The notes: generated from the sequence alone by a model not told the origin. DNA of 64,000 bases from Actinokineospora xionganensis (GCF_014323725.1 NZ_JABVED010000003.1:434001-498000), one strand, 5' to 3'. Shown: positions 28,901-36,302, numbered from the stretch's first letter. Made by a program: numbers and translations.

Positions 28901-29005
28901 ACCCCGCAGGCGCTGGCCCGCGCGCTGGCCTGGACGACGGACCGCTGGCTCGACCGGCACACCCTCGCCGAACTCATCGAGGACCCGGCGAACCACCTGA
29001 TCTAG
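25967..29005 (+). CDS. Sacsin/Hsp90-like GHKL ATPase domain protein
   Basis: 1012 residues. The N-terminus is a GHKL ATP-binding domain: helix LLVELAQNAADA (residues 47-57), NTGRPLDAAGVAALASLRAS (second motif), and GGVGQFGVGFAAVLAV (glycine lid). This is the arrangement of sacsin-type and Hsp90-like proteins. The rest is long, acidic and Leu/Ala-rich with no other domain I can name. Relatives occur in actinobacteria next to DUF3027 genes, suggesting a joint role; chaperone-like function is inference. A family-2 hairpin overlaps its stop codon. Confidence 0.85.
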   Translation: MSGFDPFDTAALRAAVLSAWTASPTRFREDANAEEDLYLGGYRDRLLVELAQNAADAAEGSGILRVSLVDNELRAANTGRPLDAAGVAALASLRASAKAGGVGQFGVGFAAVLAVTDAPRVVSAGGGVAFSADDTRGAVAEIPALAARVAERAGRVPVLRLVWPVDETPPSGFATEVRLPLRADVDGAALLAGFAEQAVDLLLALPGLHRIEIDDAVWERAEEPIPAAEATVARAEKPVPETTELAAWELAPTPEDHPEAIRQPGEGARVEIRGPEGVSAWLVYRVEGTLGQDIADTLGVEARPHWTACWAVPVGNEGIPRPQTVDVLHAPTPTDDRLSLPARLVATLPIEPTRRRVRPGPAADAVLAEAAKAYPELVRLVADEHRTSLVPRAGFPLSEVDDRLREMLLAELRQAEWLPAKGKYRSPARSKVLDVEAEGLAELISDILPDLLDGPLSAQRHAASLAALDVPRIWLAEMVEAITGITRPPTWWRELYTALAPIVDTDPGARAELGGLPVPLADGRTLPGPRGTVLLDGAADLLDLLAHTEVGALRVVHADAAHPVLEKLGAHVGVPVDVLDGLQEAVESSLDDAESGVDTSGLVSVVLRLVRDSGVRAGDKPWLGALALPDSVGDWRRADELALPGSPLLDVLDEDSPVGVLSADLAARWPESVLIALGVLDAFALVVDENPTGPDHDLADEAQWWDASPEPPSRVIAVRDLDLVTEDAWPRALALLAGEPDTWRALHEAGGYTGWWISRHAVIGGAAPGEWRMPEARELAGLYDEVPDIGVDPRVLAAIGVRTELTIGSPEDAEELLGRLGDLDRVVNPGTVLRAHAALAEAVVDEVIEPADVRPPAGVRTLAGTVKDECSVLDAPWLLAVVGEDAVISAGPDFALAEALADLLDLPLASEEIGGEPAPAGEFVPWADLGAVAAACDLLGVDVPEGGAMVHDKLVIQCADGDHPAPWWVHDGVAHCEDTPQALARALAWTTDRWLDRHTLAELIEDPANHLI

Positions 29006-29037
29006 TGGCCCGGCCAACGTTCCTGGACGAGTCACTA
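29003..29037 (+). repeat. Family-2 post-stop hairpin (copy 1)
   Basis: AGTGGCCCG at 29004, overlapping the TAG stop, pairs with CGAGTCACT. The loop contains TTCCTGGA. Loop and stem resemble the copy after sodA at 32492-32517. Confidence 0.5.
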
Positions 29038-29074
29038 GTCACGAATCCCGTGGACCGGACTCCCCGGACAGGAC

Positions 29075-29335
29075 CTAGTCGACCTTCTGCGCGCCCCTTG
29101 CGCCACGAAGAGAAGCTCGGCGCTGCCAAAACATGATCAGGGCACCTACGATGCCCAAAGCGGTGCCCGACACGGCCGTCCACAGCCACACCCGTGGAAC
29201 CGTGTCGGCGATCAGCAGGGCGACCGCGGCGAGGAACCAGAGACCGGTGCCGACGTACACGATGGGACCCAGCGCCAGCAGCCGCCCCGGAAGCGGCGGC
29301 GGCGGACGCAGAGTCTGAGTGTGTTCCTCGGCCAT
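29075..29335 (-). CDS. DUF2530 membrane protein
   Basis: 86 residues: a Pro-rich start (MAEEHTQTLRPPPPLPGRLL), two membrane helices (IVYVGTGLWFLAAVALLIAD and WLWTAVSGTALGIVGALIMF) and a basic tail. Matches DUF2530 (Rv0879c-like), function unknown. Divergent from the purine permease, with only 18 bp between start codons. Confidence 0.85.
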   Translation of the reverse strand: MAEEHTQTLRPPPPLPGRLLALGPIVYVGTGLWFLAAVALLIADTVPRVWLWTAVSGTALGIVGALIMFWQRRASLRGARGAQKVD

Positions 29336-29353
29336 ATCCCGGAAGGTTACGTC

Positions 29354-30844
29354 ATGGCTGAGCGCGAGCAGTACCGCGAAGCACCGGAGAAGGAAGAGCC
29401 GAGCCGGTCCGCCCTGGACCGTTTCTTCAAAATCAGCGAACGCGGCTCGACCCCGGCCCGCGAGGTCCGCGGCGGGCTCGTCACGTTCGTCACGATGGCC
29501 TACATCATCGTCCTCAACCCGCTGATCATCGGCAGCTTCGCCGCGGACGACGCCGCCGCGCACCGGGACCTATTCGGCGCGATCCTCCCGGTTGACCAGG
29601 TCGCCGCCGCCACCGCTCTGGTCGCGGGCGTGCTGACCATCCTCTTCGGACTCGTCGTGAACTACCCGTTCGCGCTGGCCACCGGCCTGGGCATCAACAC
29701 CCTGGTCGCGGTCACCATCGCCCCACAGATGACCTGGCCGGAAGCCATGGGCCTGGTCGTCATCAACGGCCTGGTCGTGCTGCTCCTGGTCGTCACCGGC
29801 GTGCGGACCGTGGTGTTCAACGCCGTGCCCGGCTCGCTCAAGTCGGCGATCGCGGTCGGCATCGGCCTGTTCATCGCCCTGATCGGCCTGGTCGACGCCG
29901 GGTTCGTGCGCAGGCTGCCCGATTCGGCGAACACCCCGGTCCCGGTCGGGCTCGGCATCAACGGCTCCATCGCGTCCTGGCCGACGCTTGTGTTCGTGGT
30001 GGGGCTGATCGTGATGGGCATCCTCGTCGCGAAGCGGGTCAAGGGCGCCATCCTGCTCGGCGTTCTCGCCGGGACGGTCCTCTCGATCGTCATCGAGGCG
30101 ATCGTCAAGGCGGGCCCGTCGATGGGTACCAACCCCAAGGGCTGGAACCTCGGCTACCCGTCGCTGCCGGACACCGTCGTCGGCCTGCCCGACCTGTCGC
30201 TGCTCGGCGATGTCTCGTTCGGCGCGTGGTGGCGGGTGCCCGCGATCACCGCCGCGCTGCTGGTGTTCACGTTGGTGCTGACCGACTTCTTCGACACCAT
30301 CGGCACGATGACCGGCCTGGCCAAGGAAGCCGGGCTGATCAAAAAGGACGGTGAGCTGCCCGGCGTCAGCAAGGCGCTGTTCGTCGACGGCCTCGGCGCC
30401 GTCGCGGGCGGCGCCGCGTCGACCAGTTCGAACACCGTCTACATCGAATCCGCCGCGGGGATCGCGGAGGGCGCGCGCACAGGGCTGGCCAACGTGGTCA
30501 CCGGCCTGTTGTTCCTGCTGGCGATGTTCTTCACCCCGCTCTACCAAGTGGTGCCGATCGAGGCGGCGGCGCCCGCGCTGGTGGTGGTCGGGGCGATGAT
30601 GATGGGGCAGATTCGCGAGATCGACTTCAGCGACTTCAGCATCGCGCTGCCCGCGTTCCTGACGATCGTGGTCATGCCGTTCACGTACTCGATCGCCAAC
30701 GGCATCGGCGCGGGCTTCGTCAGCTACGTGGTGCTGCGCCTGGTGACCGGCCGGGCTCGCGGGGTGCATCCGCTGCTGTGGGTGGTGGCGGTGGCCTTCA
30801 TCGTCTACTTCGCCATCGGCCCGATCCAGGCGGCGCTCGCCTAG
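29354..30844 (+). CDS. NCS2-family purine permease (AzgA-like)
   Basis: 496 residues with about 12-14 membrane segments. GGLVTFVTMAYIIVLNP at the start, TGLGINTLVAVTIAPQMTW in the substrate region, and TDFFDTIGTMTGLAKEAG are typical of the AzgA branch (hypoxanthine/adenine/guanine uptake). GAVAGGAASTSSNTVYIESAAGIAEGART (two adjoining motifs, split at STSSNT) is the second family signature. The ATG follows GGAAGG by 8 bp. A hairpin terminator ends the gene. Confidence 0.93.
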   Translation: MAEREQYREAPEKEEPSRSALDRFFKISERGSTPAREVRGGLVTFVTMAYIIVLNPLIIGSFAADDAAAHRDLFGAILPVDQVAAATALVAGVLTILFGLVVNYPFALATGLGINTLVAVTIAPQMTWPEAMGLVVINGLVVLLLVVTGVRTVVFNAVPGSLKSAIAVGIGLFIALIGLVDAGFVRRLPDSANTPVPVGLGINGSIASWPTLVFVVGLIVMGILVAKRVKGAILLGVLAGTVLSIVIEAIVKAGPSMGTNPKGWNLGYPSLPDTVVGLPDLSLLGDVSFGAWWRVPAITAALLVFTLVLTDFFDTIGTMTGLAKEAGLIKKDGELPGVSKALFVDGLGAVAGGAASTSSNTVYIESAAGIAEGARTGLANVVTGLLFLLAMFFTPLYQVVPIEAAAPALVVVGAMMMGQIREIDFSDFSIALPAFLTIVVMPFTYSIANGIGAGFVSYVVLRLVTGRARGVHPLLWVVAVAFIVYFAIGPIQAALA

Positions 30845-30853
30845 TCCGACAGT

Positions 30854-30883
30854 GGCCCGCCGCACGATCGCGTGCGGTGGGCC
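30854..30883 (+). terminator. Terminator of purine permease gene
   Basis: GGCCCGCCGCACG and CGTGCGGTGGGCC form a 13-bp stem with one mismatch around ATCG, followed by CTATT. Confidence 0.75.
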
Positions 30884-30886
30884 CTA

Positions 30887-30903
30887 TTAGTAAGGTATGC
30901 TAA
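30887..30903. promoter_or_regulatory. Operator-like palindrome over a -10 element (MFS gene)
   Basis: TTAGTA-N5-TGCTAA, near-perfect inverted halves. It contains TATGCT (30896-30901), a good -10 for the MFS gene. In mycobacteria a MarR gene (Rv0880) occupies this locus; none is present here. Confidence 0.45.
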
Positions 30904-30998
30904 GCATCATCGAGTCAGCCCCGGTCGGACGTGTGCTGACCACCTGAATCATGCGCGCGCGGCCGGGATCATCTACAGGATGGCGGTAGCGCGAACCA

Positions 30999-32354
30999 GT
31001 GCGGGCACACGCGGGTGACACCCGAGAGCAGCAGTCCGAACGCGCCTCGCCCCTGCCCACGCCACGGCAGCGCCCCGATCCCGCGCCCCCGGCTCTCGCT
31101 GGAACGTTCTCGTCCCTGCGGATTCGCAACTACCGGCTCTTCGCCGCCGGGAATCTCGCCTCGAACCTCGGCACGTGGATGCAGCGCATCGCCCAGGACT
31201 GGCTGGTCCTGGTGCTCAGCGGGCACAACCCGGTAGCGCTCGGGATCGCCGCGGCGCTGCAGTTCGCGCCGACGATCCTGCTGTCCCTGTGGGCAGGGGT
31301 CCTGGCCGACCGGCTGGACAAGCGCAAGCTGCTGGTCGGTGTGCAGCTCGGTGTCGCCGCGTGCGCTCTGGTGCTCGGCGTTCTCGACGTGACCGGCCTG
31401 GTCGAGGTCTGGCACGTCTACATCCTGTGCTTCGTGGTCGGCGTGTTCTTCGCGATCGAGGTGCCGGTCCGGCAGTCGTTCGTCGCCGAGATCGTCGGCC
31501 GCTCACAGGTCACCAACGCCATCGCGCTCAACTCGACCGGGTTCAACCTCGCCCGGGTGGTCGGTCCCGCGATCGCCGGCTTGATGATTGTCCTGATCGG
31601 CACCGGCTGGTTGTTCATCGCCAACGCTGTGCTGACGCTGGCCGTCGTCGCCGGCCTGGTCCGGATGCGGACCGCCGAACTGCACCGCACGCCGAAGATC
31701 CCGCGCCAGCGGGGGCAGCTCATGGCCGGCCTGCGCTACGTGCGCAAACGCCCCGACATCATGACCGTGATGGTGCTGGTCTTCTTCGTCAGCACCTTCG
31801 GGATGACCTTCTTCGTGACCCTCGCGGTGGTCGCCGCAAACGTTTTCGGCAAGGACGCGGCCGGGTACGGCGTGCTCTCGACCGCCTTGGCTGTCGGCAC
31901 CCTGGCGGGCGCGCTCCTCGCGGCCCGGCGCAGCTCGAACGGCAGGCCGCGGACCCGGCTGCTGCTCGGCGCGGCCTTCGCGTTCGGGGTGCTGGAAGTG
32001 GTGGTCGGCCTGATGCCGACGTACACGGCCTTCGCGATCGCCCTGTTCCCCGTGGGCCTGGCGCTGATGACCTTCATGACCACCGCGAACGCCACCGTGC
32101 AGCTGGCCGTCGCGCCGGAGATGCGCGGCCGGGTGATGGGGCTTTACATGCTGGTCTTCCTGGGTGGCAACCCCGTGGGCGCGCCGATGGTCGGCTGGAT
32201 GGCCCAGCAGTGGGGAGCGCGGTCGCCGCTGTACATCGGCGGGTCGATCGCGGCGCTGACGGCGGTGGCGTGCGGGGTGTTCCTGGTCCGCCGCGGCGGG
32301 GTCAGGCTGCCCGCCCCGAAATGGCGTCGACAACGGGTGATGCGGAGGAAGTGA
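30999..32354 (+). CDS. MFS transporter (drug-efflux-like)
   Basis: 451 residues with about 12 membrane segments. FSSLRIRNYRLFAAGNLASN and GTWMQRIAQDWLVLVLS near the start, GVLADRLDKRKLL in loop 2-3 and VPVRQSFVAEIVGRSQVTNA match the MFS_3/EntS-like exporter group. The substrate is unknown. The GTG start has no Shine-Dalgarno but no better in-frame start precedes the conserved part. The stop overlaps an iron box. Confidence 0.85.
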   Translation: MRAHAGDTREQQSERASPLPTPRQRPDPAPPALAGTFSSLRIRNYRLFAAGNLASNLGTWMQRIAQDWLVLVLSGHNPVALGIAAALQFAPTILLSLWAGVLADRLDKRKLLVGVQLGVAACALVLGVLDVTGLVEVWHVYILCFVVGVFFAIEVPVRQSFVAEIVGRSQVTNAIALNSTGFNLARVVGPAIAGLMIVLIGTGWLFIANAVLTLAVVAGLVRMRTAELHRTPKIPRQRGQLMAGLRYVRKRPDIMTVMVLVFFVSTFGMTFFVTLAVVAANVFGKDAAGYGVLSTALAVGTLAGALLAARRSSNGRPRTRLLLGAAFAFGVLEVVVGLMPTYTAFAIALFPVGLALMTFMTTANATVQLAVAPEMRGRVMGLYMLVFLGGNPVGAPMVGWMAQQWGARSPLYIGGSIAALTAVACGVFLVRRGGVRLPAPKWRRQRVMRRK

Positions 32355-32370
32355 AGTTAGGCTAACCTAA
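32352..32370. promoter_or_regulatory. Iron box (IdeR/DmdR-type)
   Basis: TGAAGTTAGGCTAACCTAA matches the DtxR/IdeR consensus TTAGGTTAGGCTAACCTAA at 17 of 19 positions. It contains TAGGCT, a usable -10. No protein gene starts downstream on either strand: plus leads to a terminator and the 3' end of sodA, minus into the MFS gene. Confidence 0.7.
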
Positions 32371-32371
32371 G

Positions 32372-32460
32372 TCTCGTCGCCTCGTGGTGGGGGTGGCAGT
32401 CAGTTCGGGAACAGTGAGACCCCGCTCCGTGCGTCCGGAGCGGGGTCTCGCCGTTTCGGC
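32372..32460 (+). ncRNA. Candidate iron-regulated small RNA
   Basis: Between the iron box and a strong hairpin (32416-32449), with a smaller GCCG/CGGC hairpin after it. A transcript of about 80-90 nt would start just after the -10 within the iron box and end at these hairpins. It has no credible ORF. Size, IdeR-type site and terminator resemble the mycobacterial iron sRNA MrsI in plan, not in recognised sequence. Hypothesis only. Confidence 0.35.
32416..32449. terminator. Strong hairpin between MFS and sodA
   Basis: GAGACCCCGCTCC and GGAGCGGGGTCTC form a perfect 13-bp stem around an 8-nt loop. It can serve both convergent directions. Confidence 0.75.
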
Positions 32461-32491
32461 GGGCAGCTTGTCGGAGCGGGCCCGCCTGGTT

Positions 32492-32517
32492 AGTGGCCCG
32501 TCCAGGAACGAGCCACT
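32492..32517 (-). repeat. Family-2 post-stop hairpin (copy 2)
   Basis: On the minus strand AGTGGCTCG pairs with CGGGCCACT around TTCCTGGA, 2 bp after the sodA stop. Shares loop and stem with 29003-29037. Confidence 0.5.
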
Positions 32518-32519
32518 GG

Positions 32520-33155
32520 CTACGCCGCCGGAGCGGGCGGACGCAGGCCGTTGGAGCCCGCGCGGGCCGCGTCGAACCGGGCGGCCACGTCAGCCCAGTT
32601 CACGATGTCCCACAGGCGATCGAGGTAGTCGACCTTCAGGTTCCGGTATTGCAGGTAGTACGCGTGCTCCCACGCGTCGAAGACCAGCAGTGGCGTGGTC
32701 GCGATCGACAGGTTCGAGTGGTGGTCCTTGAGCTGCTGGGTGATCAGCCGCTCGCCGACCGGGTCCCACGCGAGCACGCCCCATCCTGAGCCCTGGATGG
32801 TCCCCGATACCGCGCTGAGCTGGGCGCGCAAGCCGTCGAACGAGCCGAAGTGCTCGTCGACGGCCGCGGCCAACTCGCCGGTCGGCTTGTCGCCGCCGTC
32901 CGGGCTCAGGTTCTTCCACCACTGGTTGTGCAGCGTGTGGCCCGCCAGGTTGAACGCCAGCGCGGCCTCCAGTCCGGCGATGGAACCGAAGTCGCCGTTG
33001 TCGCGCACCTCGGCGATCTTGTCCAGGGTGTCGTTAGCGCCCTTCACGTAGGCGGCGTGGTGTTTGCCGTGGTGCAACTCGTTGATCTCGGCGGTGATCA
33101 CCGGTTCGAGCTGGTCGTAGTCGTAGTCCAGGTCAGGCAGGACGTAGGGAGCCAC
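32520..33155 (-). CDS. sodA: Superoxide dismutase (Fe/Mn family)
   Basis: 211 residues. Converts superoxide to oxygen and hydrogen peroxide. Metal ligands are visible in INELHHGKHHAAYV, NLAGHTLHNQWWKNLSP and DAWEHAYYLQYRN. The GSGWGVLAWDPVGERL segment is characteristic. No signal peptide. The GTG start is preceded by GAGGAGAG. Metal choice (Fe or Mn) cannot be decided by eye. Upstream nested palindromes suggest repressor control; a possible iron-regulated RNA lies beyond its 3' end. Confidence 0.96.
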   Translation of the reverse strand: MAPYVLPDLDYDYDQLEPVITAEINELHHGKHHAAYVKGANDTLDKIAEVRDNGDFGSIAGLEAALAFNLAGHTLHNQWWKNLSPDGGDKPTGELAAAVDEHFGSFDGLRAQLSAVSGTIQGSGWGVLAWDPVGERLITQQLKDHHSNLSIATTPLLVFDAWEHAYYLQYRNLKVDYLDRLWDIVNWADVAARFDAARAGSNGLRPPAPAA

Positions 33156-33172
33156 AACTCTCCTCAGGTGTT

Positions 33173-33208
33173 GTTGCCAGTCAGTTCTAACTGCAACTTA
33201 CTGGCAAC
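33173..33208. promoter_or_regulatory. Nested inverted repeats upstream of sodA
   Basis: GTTGCCAGT and ACTGGCAAC (perfect 9-bp arms) enclose a second palindrome CAGTTCTAACTG, 18 bp upstream of the sodA start codon. TTGC/GCAA half-sites recall Fur-family (Nur-type) boxes known at Streptomyces sod genes, but spacing does not match closely. Confidence 0.5.
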
Positions 33209-33234
33209 TAACCGTCCGGTGTGGCTTGGGGTGA

Positions 33235-34731
33235 TCAGTCCTCCGGCCAGGCGTGGACCGGTTCACCCTCGGTGCTCAGCTCGATGTAGCGGCGCAGCAT
33301 CCCGGTGAGGGCTTCGTCGCGGTCCATCCCGCGGCTTTCGAGCTGGGCGACCATGGCGCGCTGCCAGGTCGACCCGGTGCGTCTGGCCAGGCAGCGCTGC
33401 TCGATCACGCCGAGGTAGCGCTCCCGCCAGAAGTCCGGCACACCGCAGTCGACCAGCCCCTCGTGCGCCATCGGCAGCAGCTTGCGCAGCACCAGTTCGT
33501 CCGGCGGGATCCAGCCCATGCCGGGCCAGTACAGCTGGGCGTCGAAGGCGTGCCGGGCGCCGGAGTAGAGGTTCTCCTCCGCCGCCTGGAACGACATCTG
33601 TGTCCACACTGGACGCTCCTCGTTCGTCAGCGCTCGCTGGGCGCCGTAGAAGAAGGCGGCATTGGCCATCAGGTCGATGACCGTGGGGCCCGAGGGCAGC
33701 ACCCGGTTCTCCACGCGCAGGTGGGGGACGCCGTCCATGACGTCGTACACCGGCCGGTTCCAGCGCCAGATGGTGCCGTTGTGCAGCCGCAGCTCCGCGA
33801 GTTTGGGCGCCCGTCCCGAATCCAGCGCCTCGAACGGGTCCTCCTCGTCGACTTCCGGGAGCAGGCCGGGGAAGTAGCGGACGTTCTCCTCGAACAGATC
33901 GAAGATCGACGTGATCCACCGCTCGCCGAACCACACCCGAGGTCGCACACCCTGGTTCTTGAGTTCCTGTGGCCGGGTGTCGGTGGCCTGCTCGAACAGC
34001 GGGATGCGCGTCTCGTGCCACAAAGCCTTGCGCAGCAGGAAAGGTGAGTTGGCGGCGAGCGCGACCTGAACGCCCGCAAGGCACTGCGCGGCGTTCCAGT
34101 TCGGGGCGAACTTGTCCGGCGGCACCTGCAGGTGTAGTTGCGCGGACGTGCACGCCGACTCCGCGAGGATCGAGTCCTGCAGGCTGCGCAAGCGTTCCAC
34201 GCGCTGGCCGGGCAGCGCGGTGCCCTCCATGTTGAGCAGCATCTCCTCGCCGCGCGCGGCGAAGATCTGGTCGTTGAGCTGGCGGTAGCGCGGACTCTGC
34301 GAGAGCCACTTCGACTGGAAGTGCTCGCCGCGCAGCGTCGGCAGCGTGCCGATCATGACGAGCGTGGCGCCCGCGTCCTGCGCCTTCTCGCCCGCGTCGG
34401 CGAGTGTGGCGCGCAACTCGGTCTCCAGATCCGGCGATTGGTCCCCGCGCAACGGCCTGGGCCGAACGTTGAGCTCGAGATTGTGCTGGCCGAGTTCGGT
34501 CGTGTAGCTGGGGTCGTCGATCTTCTCCAGCACCGTGGTGTTGAGCATGGCGGGCCGCAGCGAACTGTCGACCAGGCTCAGTTCGATCTCCAGGCCCATC
34601 CATGGCGGGGACTCCGCGAAGCCGCCTTCGTTGAGCATCCGCTCCAATGCGTCCAGACACCGCTGCACTTTCTGGCGGTATCGCTGCCGGTCTTCCTGGC
34701 TGAAAGCATCGGTCGTGAGGTCCTGCCCCAT
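33235..34731 (-). CDS. Glutamate-cysteine ligase family 2 (GCS2) protein
   Basis: 498 residues. Matches the actinobacterial GCS2 carboxylate-amine ligase family: WMGLEIELSLVD near the start, TTELGQHNLELNVRPRPL, TSAQLHLQVPPDKFAPNWNAAQ, ELRLHNGTIWRWNRPVYD and PHLRVENRVLPSGPTVIDLMAN. Family members ligate glutamate to an amine, for example cysteine. Actinobacteria make mycothiol instead of glutathione, so the true substrate is unclear. Confidence 0.88.
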   Translation of the reverse strand: MGQDLTTDAFSQEDRQRYRQKVQRCLDALERMLNEGGFAESPPWMGLEIELSLVDSSLRPAMLNTTVLEKIDDPSYTTELGQHNLELNVRPRPLRGDQSPDLETELRATLADAGEKAQDAGATLVMIGTLPTLRGEHFQSKWLSQSPRYRQLNDQIFAARGEEMLLNMEGTALPGQRVERLRSLQDSILAESACTSAQLHLQVPPDKFAPNWNAAQCLAGVQVALAANSPFLLRKALWHETRIPLFEQATDTRPQELKNQGVRPRVWFGERWITSIFDLFEENVRYFPGLLPEVDEEDPFEALDSGRAPKLAELRLHNGTIWRWNRPVYDVMDGVPHLRVENRVLPSGPTVIDLMANAAFFYGAQRALTNEERPVWTQMSFQAAEENLYSGARHAFDAQLYWPGMGWIPPDELVLRKLLPMAHEGLVDCGVPDFWRERYLGVIEQRCLARRTGSTWQRAMVAQLESRGMDRDEALTGMLRRYIELSTEGEPVHAWPED

Positions 34732-34906
34732 GCCGTCCTCCCCGTCCGGCCGGATCGTCCGGCATCCGTGCGGGAAGCCAACGTTTTCACAGGGTTGTGG
34801 TCCTTGCTAGCGGCCAAATTGGTGCCGTGAGTTATGTCGATGTCACGCTGAGCAAGCAGTGTCGGTTGCCGCCCGGTTCGGGCCCGACCATGCGAAACTG
34901 CGCGGT

Positions 34907-35737
34907 GTGGCGCAGGTGATCGAGGTGACCGATTCGTCGGATCCCAGGCTGGACGACTTCCGGGACTTGTCGTCCGCCGACCGGCGCCCGGACCGGCCCG
35001 GCGGACGCGGTCTCGTCATCGCCGAAGGGGTCGTCGTGGTGCAGCGGCTGCTGGCCTCCCGCTACCCCGTCCGCGGACTCCTCGGGGTCCGGCGCCGGAT
35101 CGAGGCGCTGGGTCCCGAACTCGACGGACTCGACGTGCCCGCGTACGTGGCAACGGCTGAGGTCATGGCCGAGACCGTCGGCTTCCACCTCAACCGCGGG
35201 GTGCTCGCCGCGGCCGACCGCGCGGTCCCGCCCGACGTCGCCGAGTTGGCCGCCGAGGCCAGGGTTCTGGCGGTCCTCGAAGGGGTCGGCGACCACGAGA
35301 ACCTGGGTTCGATCTTCCGCAACGCGGCGGCCCTGGGTGTGGACGGCGTGCTGCTCGGCCCGGGCTGCAGCGACCCCCTCTACCGGCGCAGTGTCCGGGT
35401 CTCGATGGGGCATGTGCTCGCGGTGCCGTTCGCCCCGCTCGAACCGTGGCCCGATGGGCTCAAATGGTTGCGCGACAGCGGATTTCGGGTATTGGCACTC
35501 ACCCCGGCGGCCGGTTCGGTACCGCTGTCCGAGGCCGTCCGGTCCGGCGAACGGGTGGCGGTGCTGCTGGGCTCCGAGGGGCCCGGTCTGACCGATGAGG
35601 CCATCGCCGCGGCGGACGCGGCGGTGCGCATCCCGATGGCGGGCGGGGTCGACTCGCTGAATGTGGCGACCGCGGGGGCGGTCGCCTTCTACGCGCTTGG
35701 TGGAGGGGACGACGGTGGAGCTGCACGCCAGGGATGA
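34907..35737 (+). CDS. SpoU/TrmH-family RNA 2'-O-methyltransferase
   Basis: 276 residues. The N-terminal part (about 1-110) is the substrate-binding domain. The SPOUT knot follows with LEGVGDHENLGSIFRNAAAL, LLGSEGPGLTD and IPMAGGVDSLNVATAGAVAFYAL, the three family motifs. It methylates rRNA or tRNA; the target is not known. The GTG at MAQVIEVTDSSDPRLDDF is chosen by conservation; no binding site is visible. Overlaps the DUF2537 gene by 23 bp (Rv0881-Rv0882 arrangement). Confidence 0.9.
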   Translation: MAQVIEVTDSSDPRLDDFRDLSSADRRPDRPGGRGLVIAEGVVVVQRLLASRYPVRGLLGVRRRIEALGPELDGLDVPAYVATAEVMAETVGFHLNRGVLAAADRAVPPDVAELAAEARVLAVLEGVGDHENLGSIFRNAAALGVDGVLLGPGCSDPLYRRSVRVSMGHVLAVPFAPLEPWPDGLKWLRDSGFRVLALTPAAGSVPLSEAVRSGERVAVLLGSEGPGLTDEAIAAADAAVRIPMAGGVDSLNVATAGAVAFYALGGGDDGGAARQG

Positions 35738-36302
35738 GCGGGCGGTGCTGGTCGGACACGACGGCACGGCCGAGCGCGAGGTCGACCCGGACAGCCTCGC
35801 CTTGGGCGCCGACCTCGCGGCGTCGCTGCACGAGTGGGCGCGGGTGGTCGGAGCCGTGCACCGCAGTGAGGCGGGCGAGCCGGGTCAGGCCGGGTTCGTC
35901 GTGTCGCGGCGGGGCAGGCAGCTCGCGGGCCGCGTCGCGAACGCCATGGGCCGCCCGATCGGCTACGTGGACCCGCTCACCGGCGAGGTGTCGGTGGTCG
36001 AGCCCGCCGAGCGTCCGAGCGCCCGGCGGCAACGGCCGCCCGAGCCGACGCCATGGCTCACCGGCCTGACCGTCGCCTTCTTCGCTTTCGTCTTCGTCGC
36101 GGTCGCGATCAACGGGCTTGCCGTCACCCTGGCCGAGACCAGCCCGCTGCTGGGTGTCGGATCGAACCTCGTGGTCACCGCGGGCCTGCTGCCCTCGATC
36201 TGGCTGGCCCGCCGCACCCCGGTCCTGCGCTGGTTGGCAGTGGGGACGGCCGCGGGCATCGCCGTGGGCTGGATCGGGCTGCCGTTCATCCTGTTCGGCT
36301 GA
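35715..36302 (+). CDS. DUF2537 membrane protein
   Basis: 195 residues. Soluble N-terminal half (MELHARDERAVLVGHDG...LHEWARVVGAVHRSE), then three or four membrane helices from about residue 115 (GLTVAFFAFVFVAVAINGLA, LVVTAGLLPSIWLA, LRWLAVGTAAGIAVGWIGLP). Matches DUF2537 (Rv0882-like); function unknown. The GTG is inside the preceding gene and has GGAGGGG in front. Confidence 0.87.
   Translation: MELHARDERAVLVGHDGTAEREVDPDSLALGADLAASLHEWARVVGAVHRSEAGEPGQAGFVVSRRGRQLAGRVANAMGRPIGYVDPLTGEVSVVEPAERPSARRQRPPEPTPWLTGLTVAFFAFVFVAVAINGLAVTLAETSPLLGVGSNLVVTAGLLPSIWLARRTPVLRWLAVGTAAGIAVGWIGLPFILFG

Noticed and set aside
32352-32370. Iron box regulating the MFS gene or sodA directly
   Set aside because: It overlaps the MFS stop codon and lies beyond the 3' end of sodA, so it cannot be a normal promoter operator for either.
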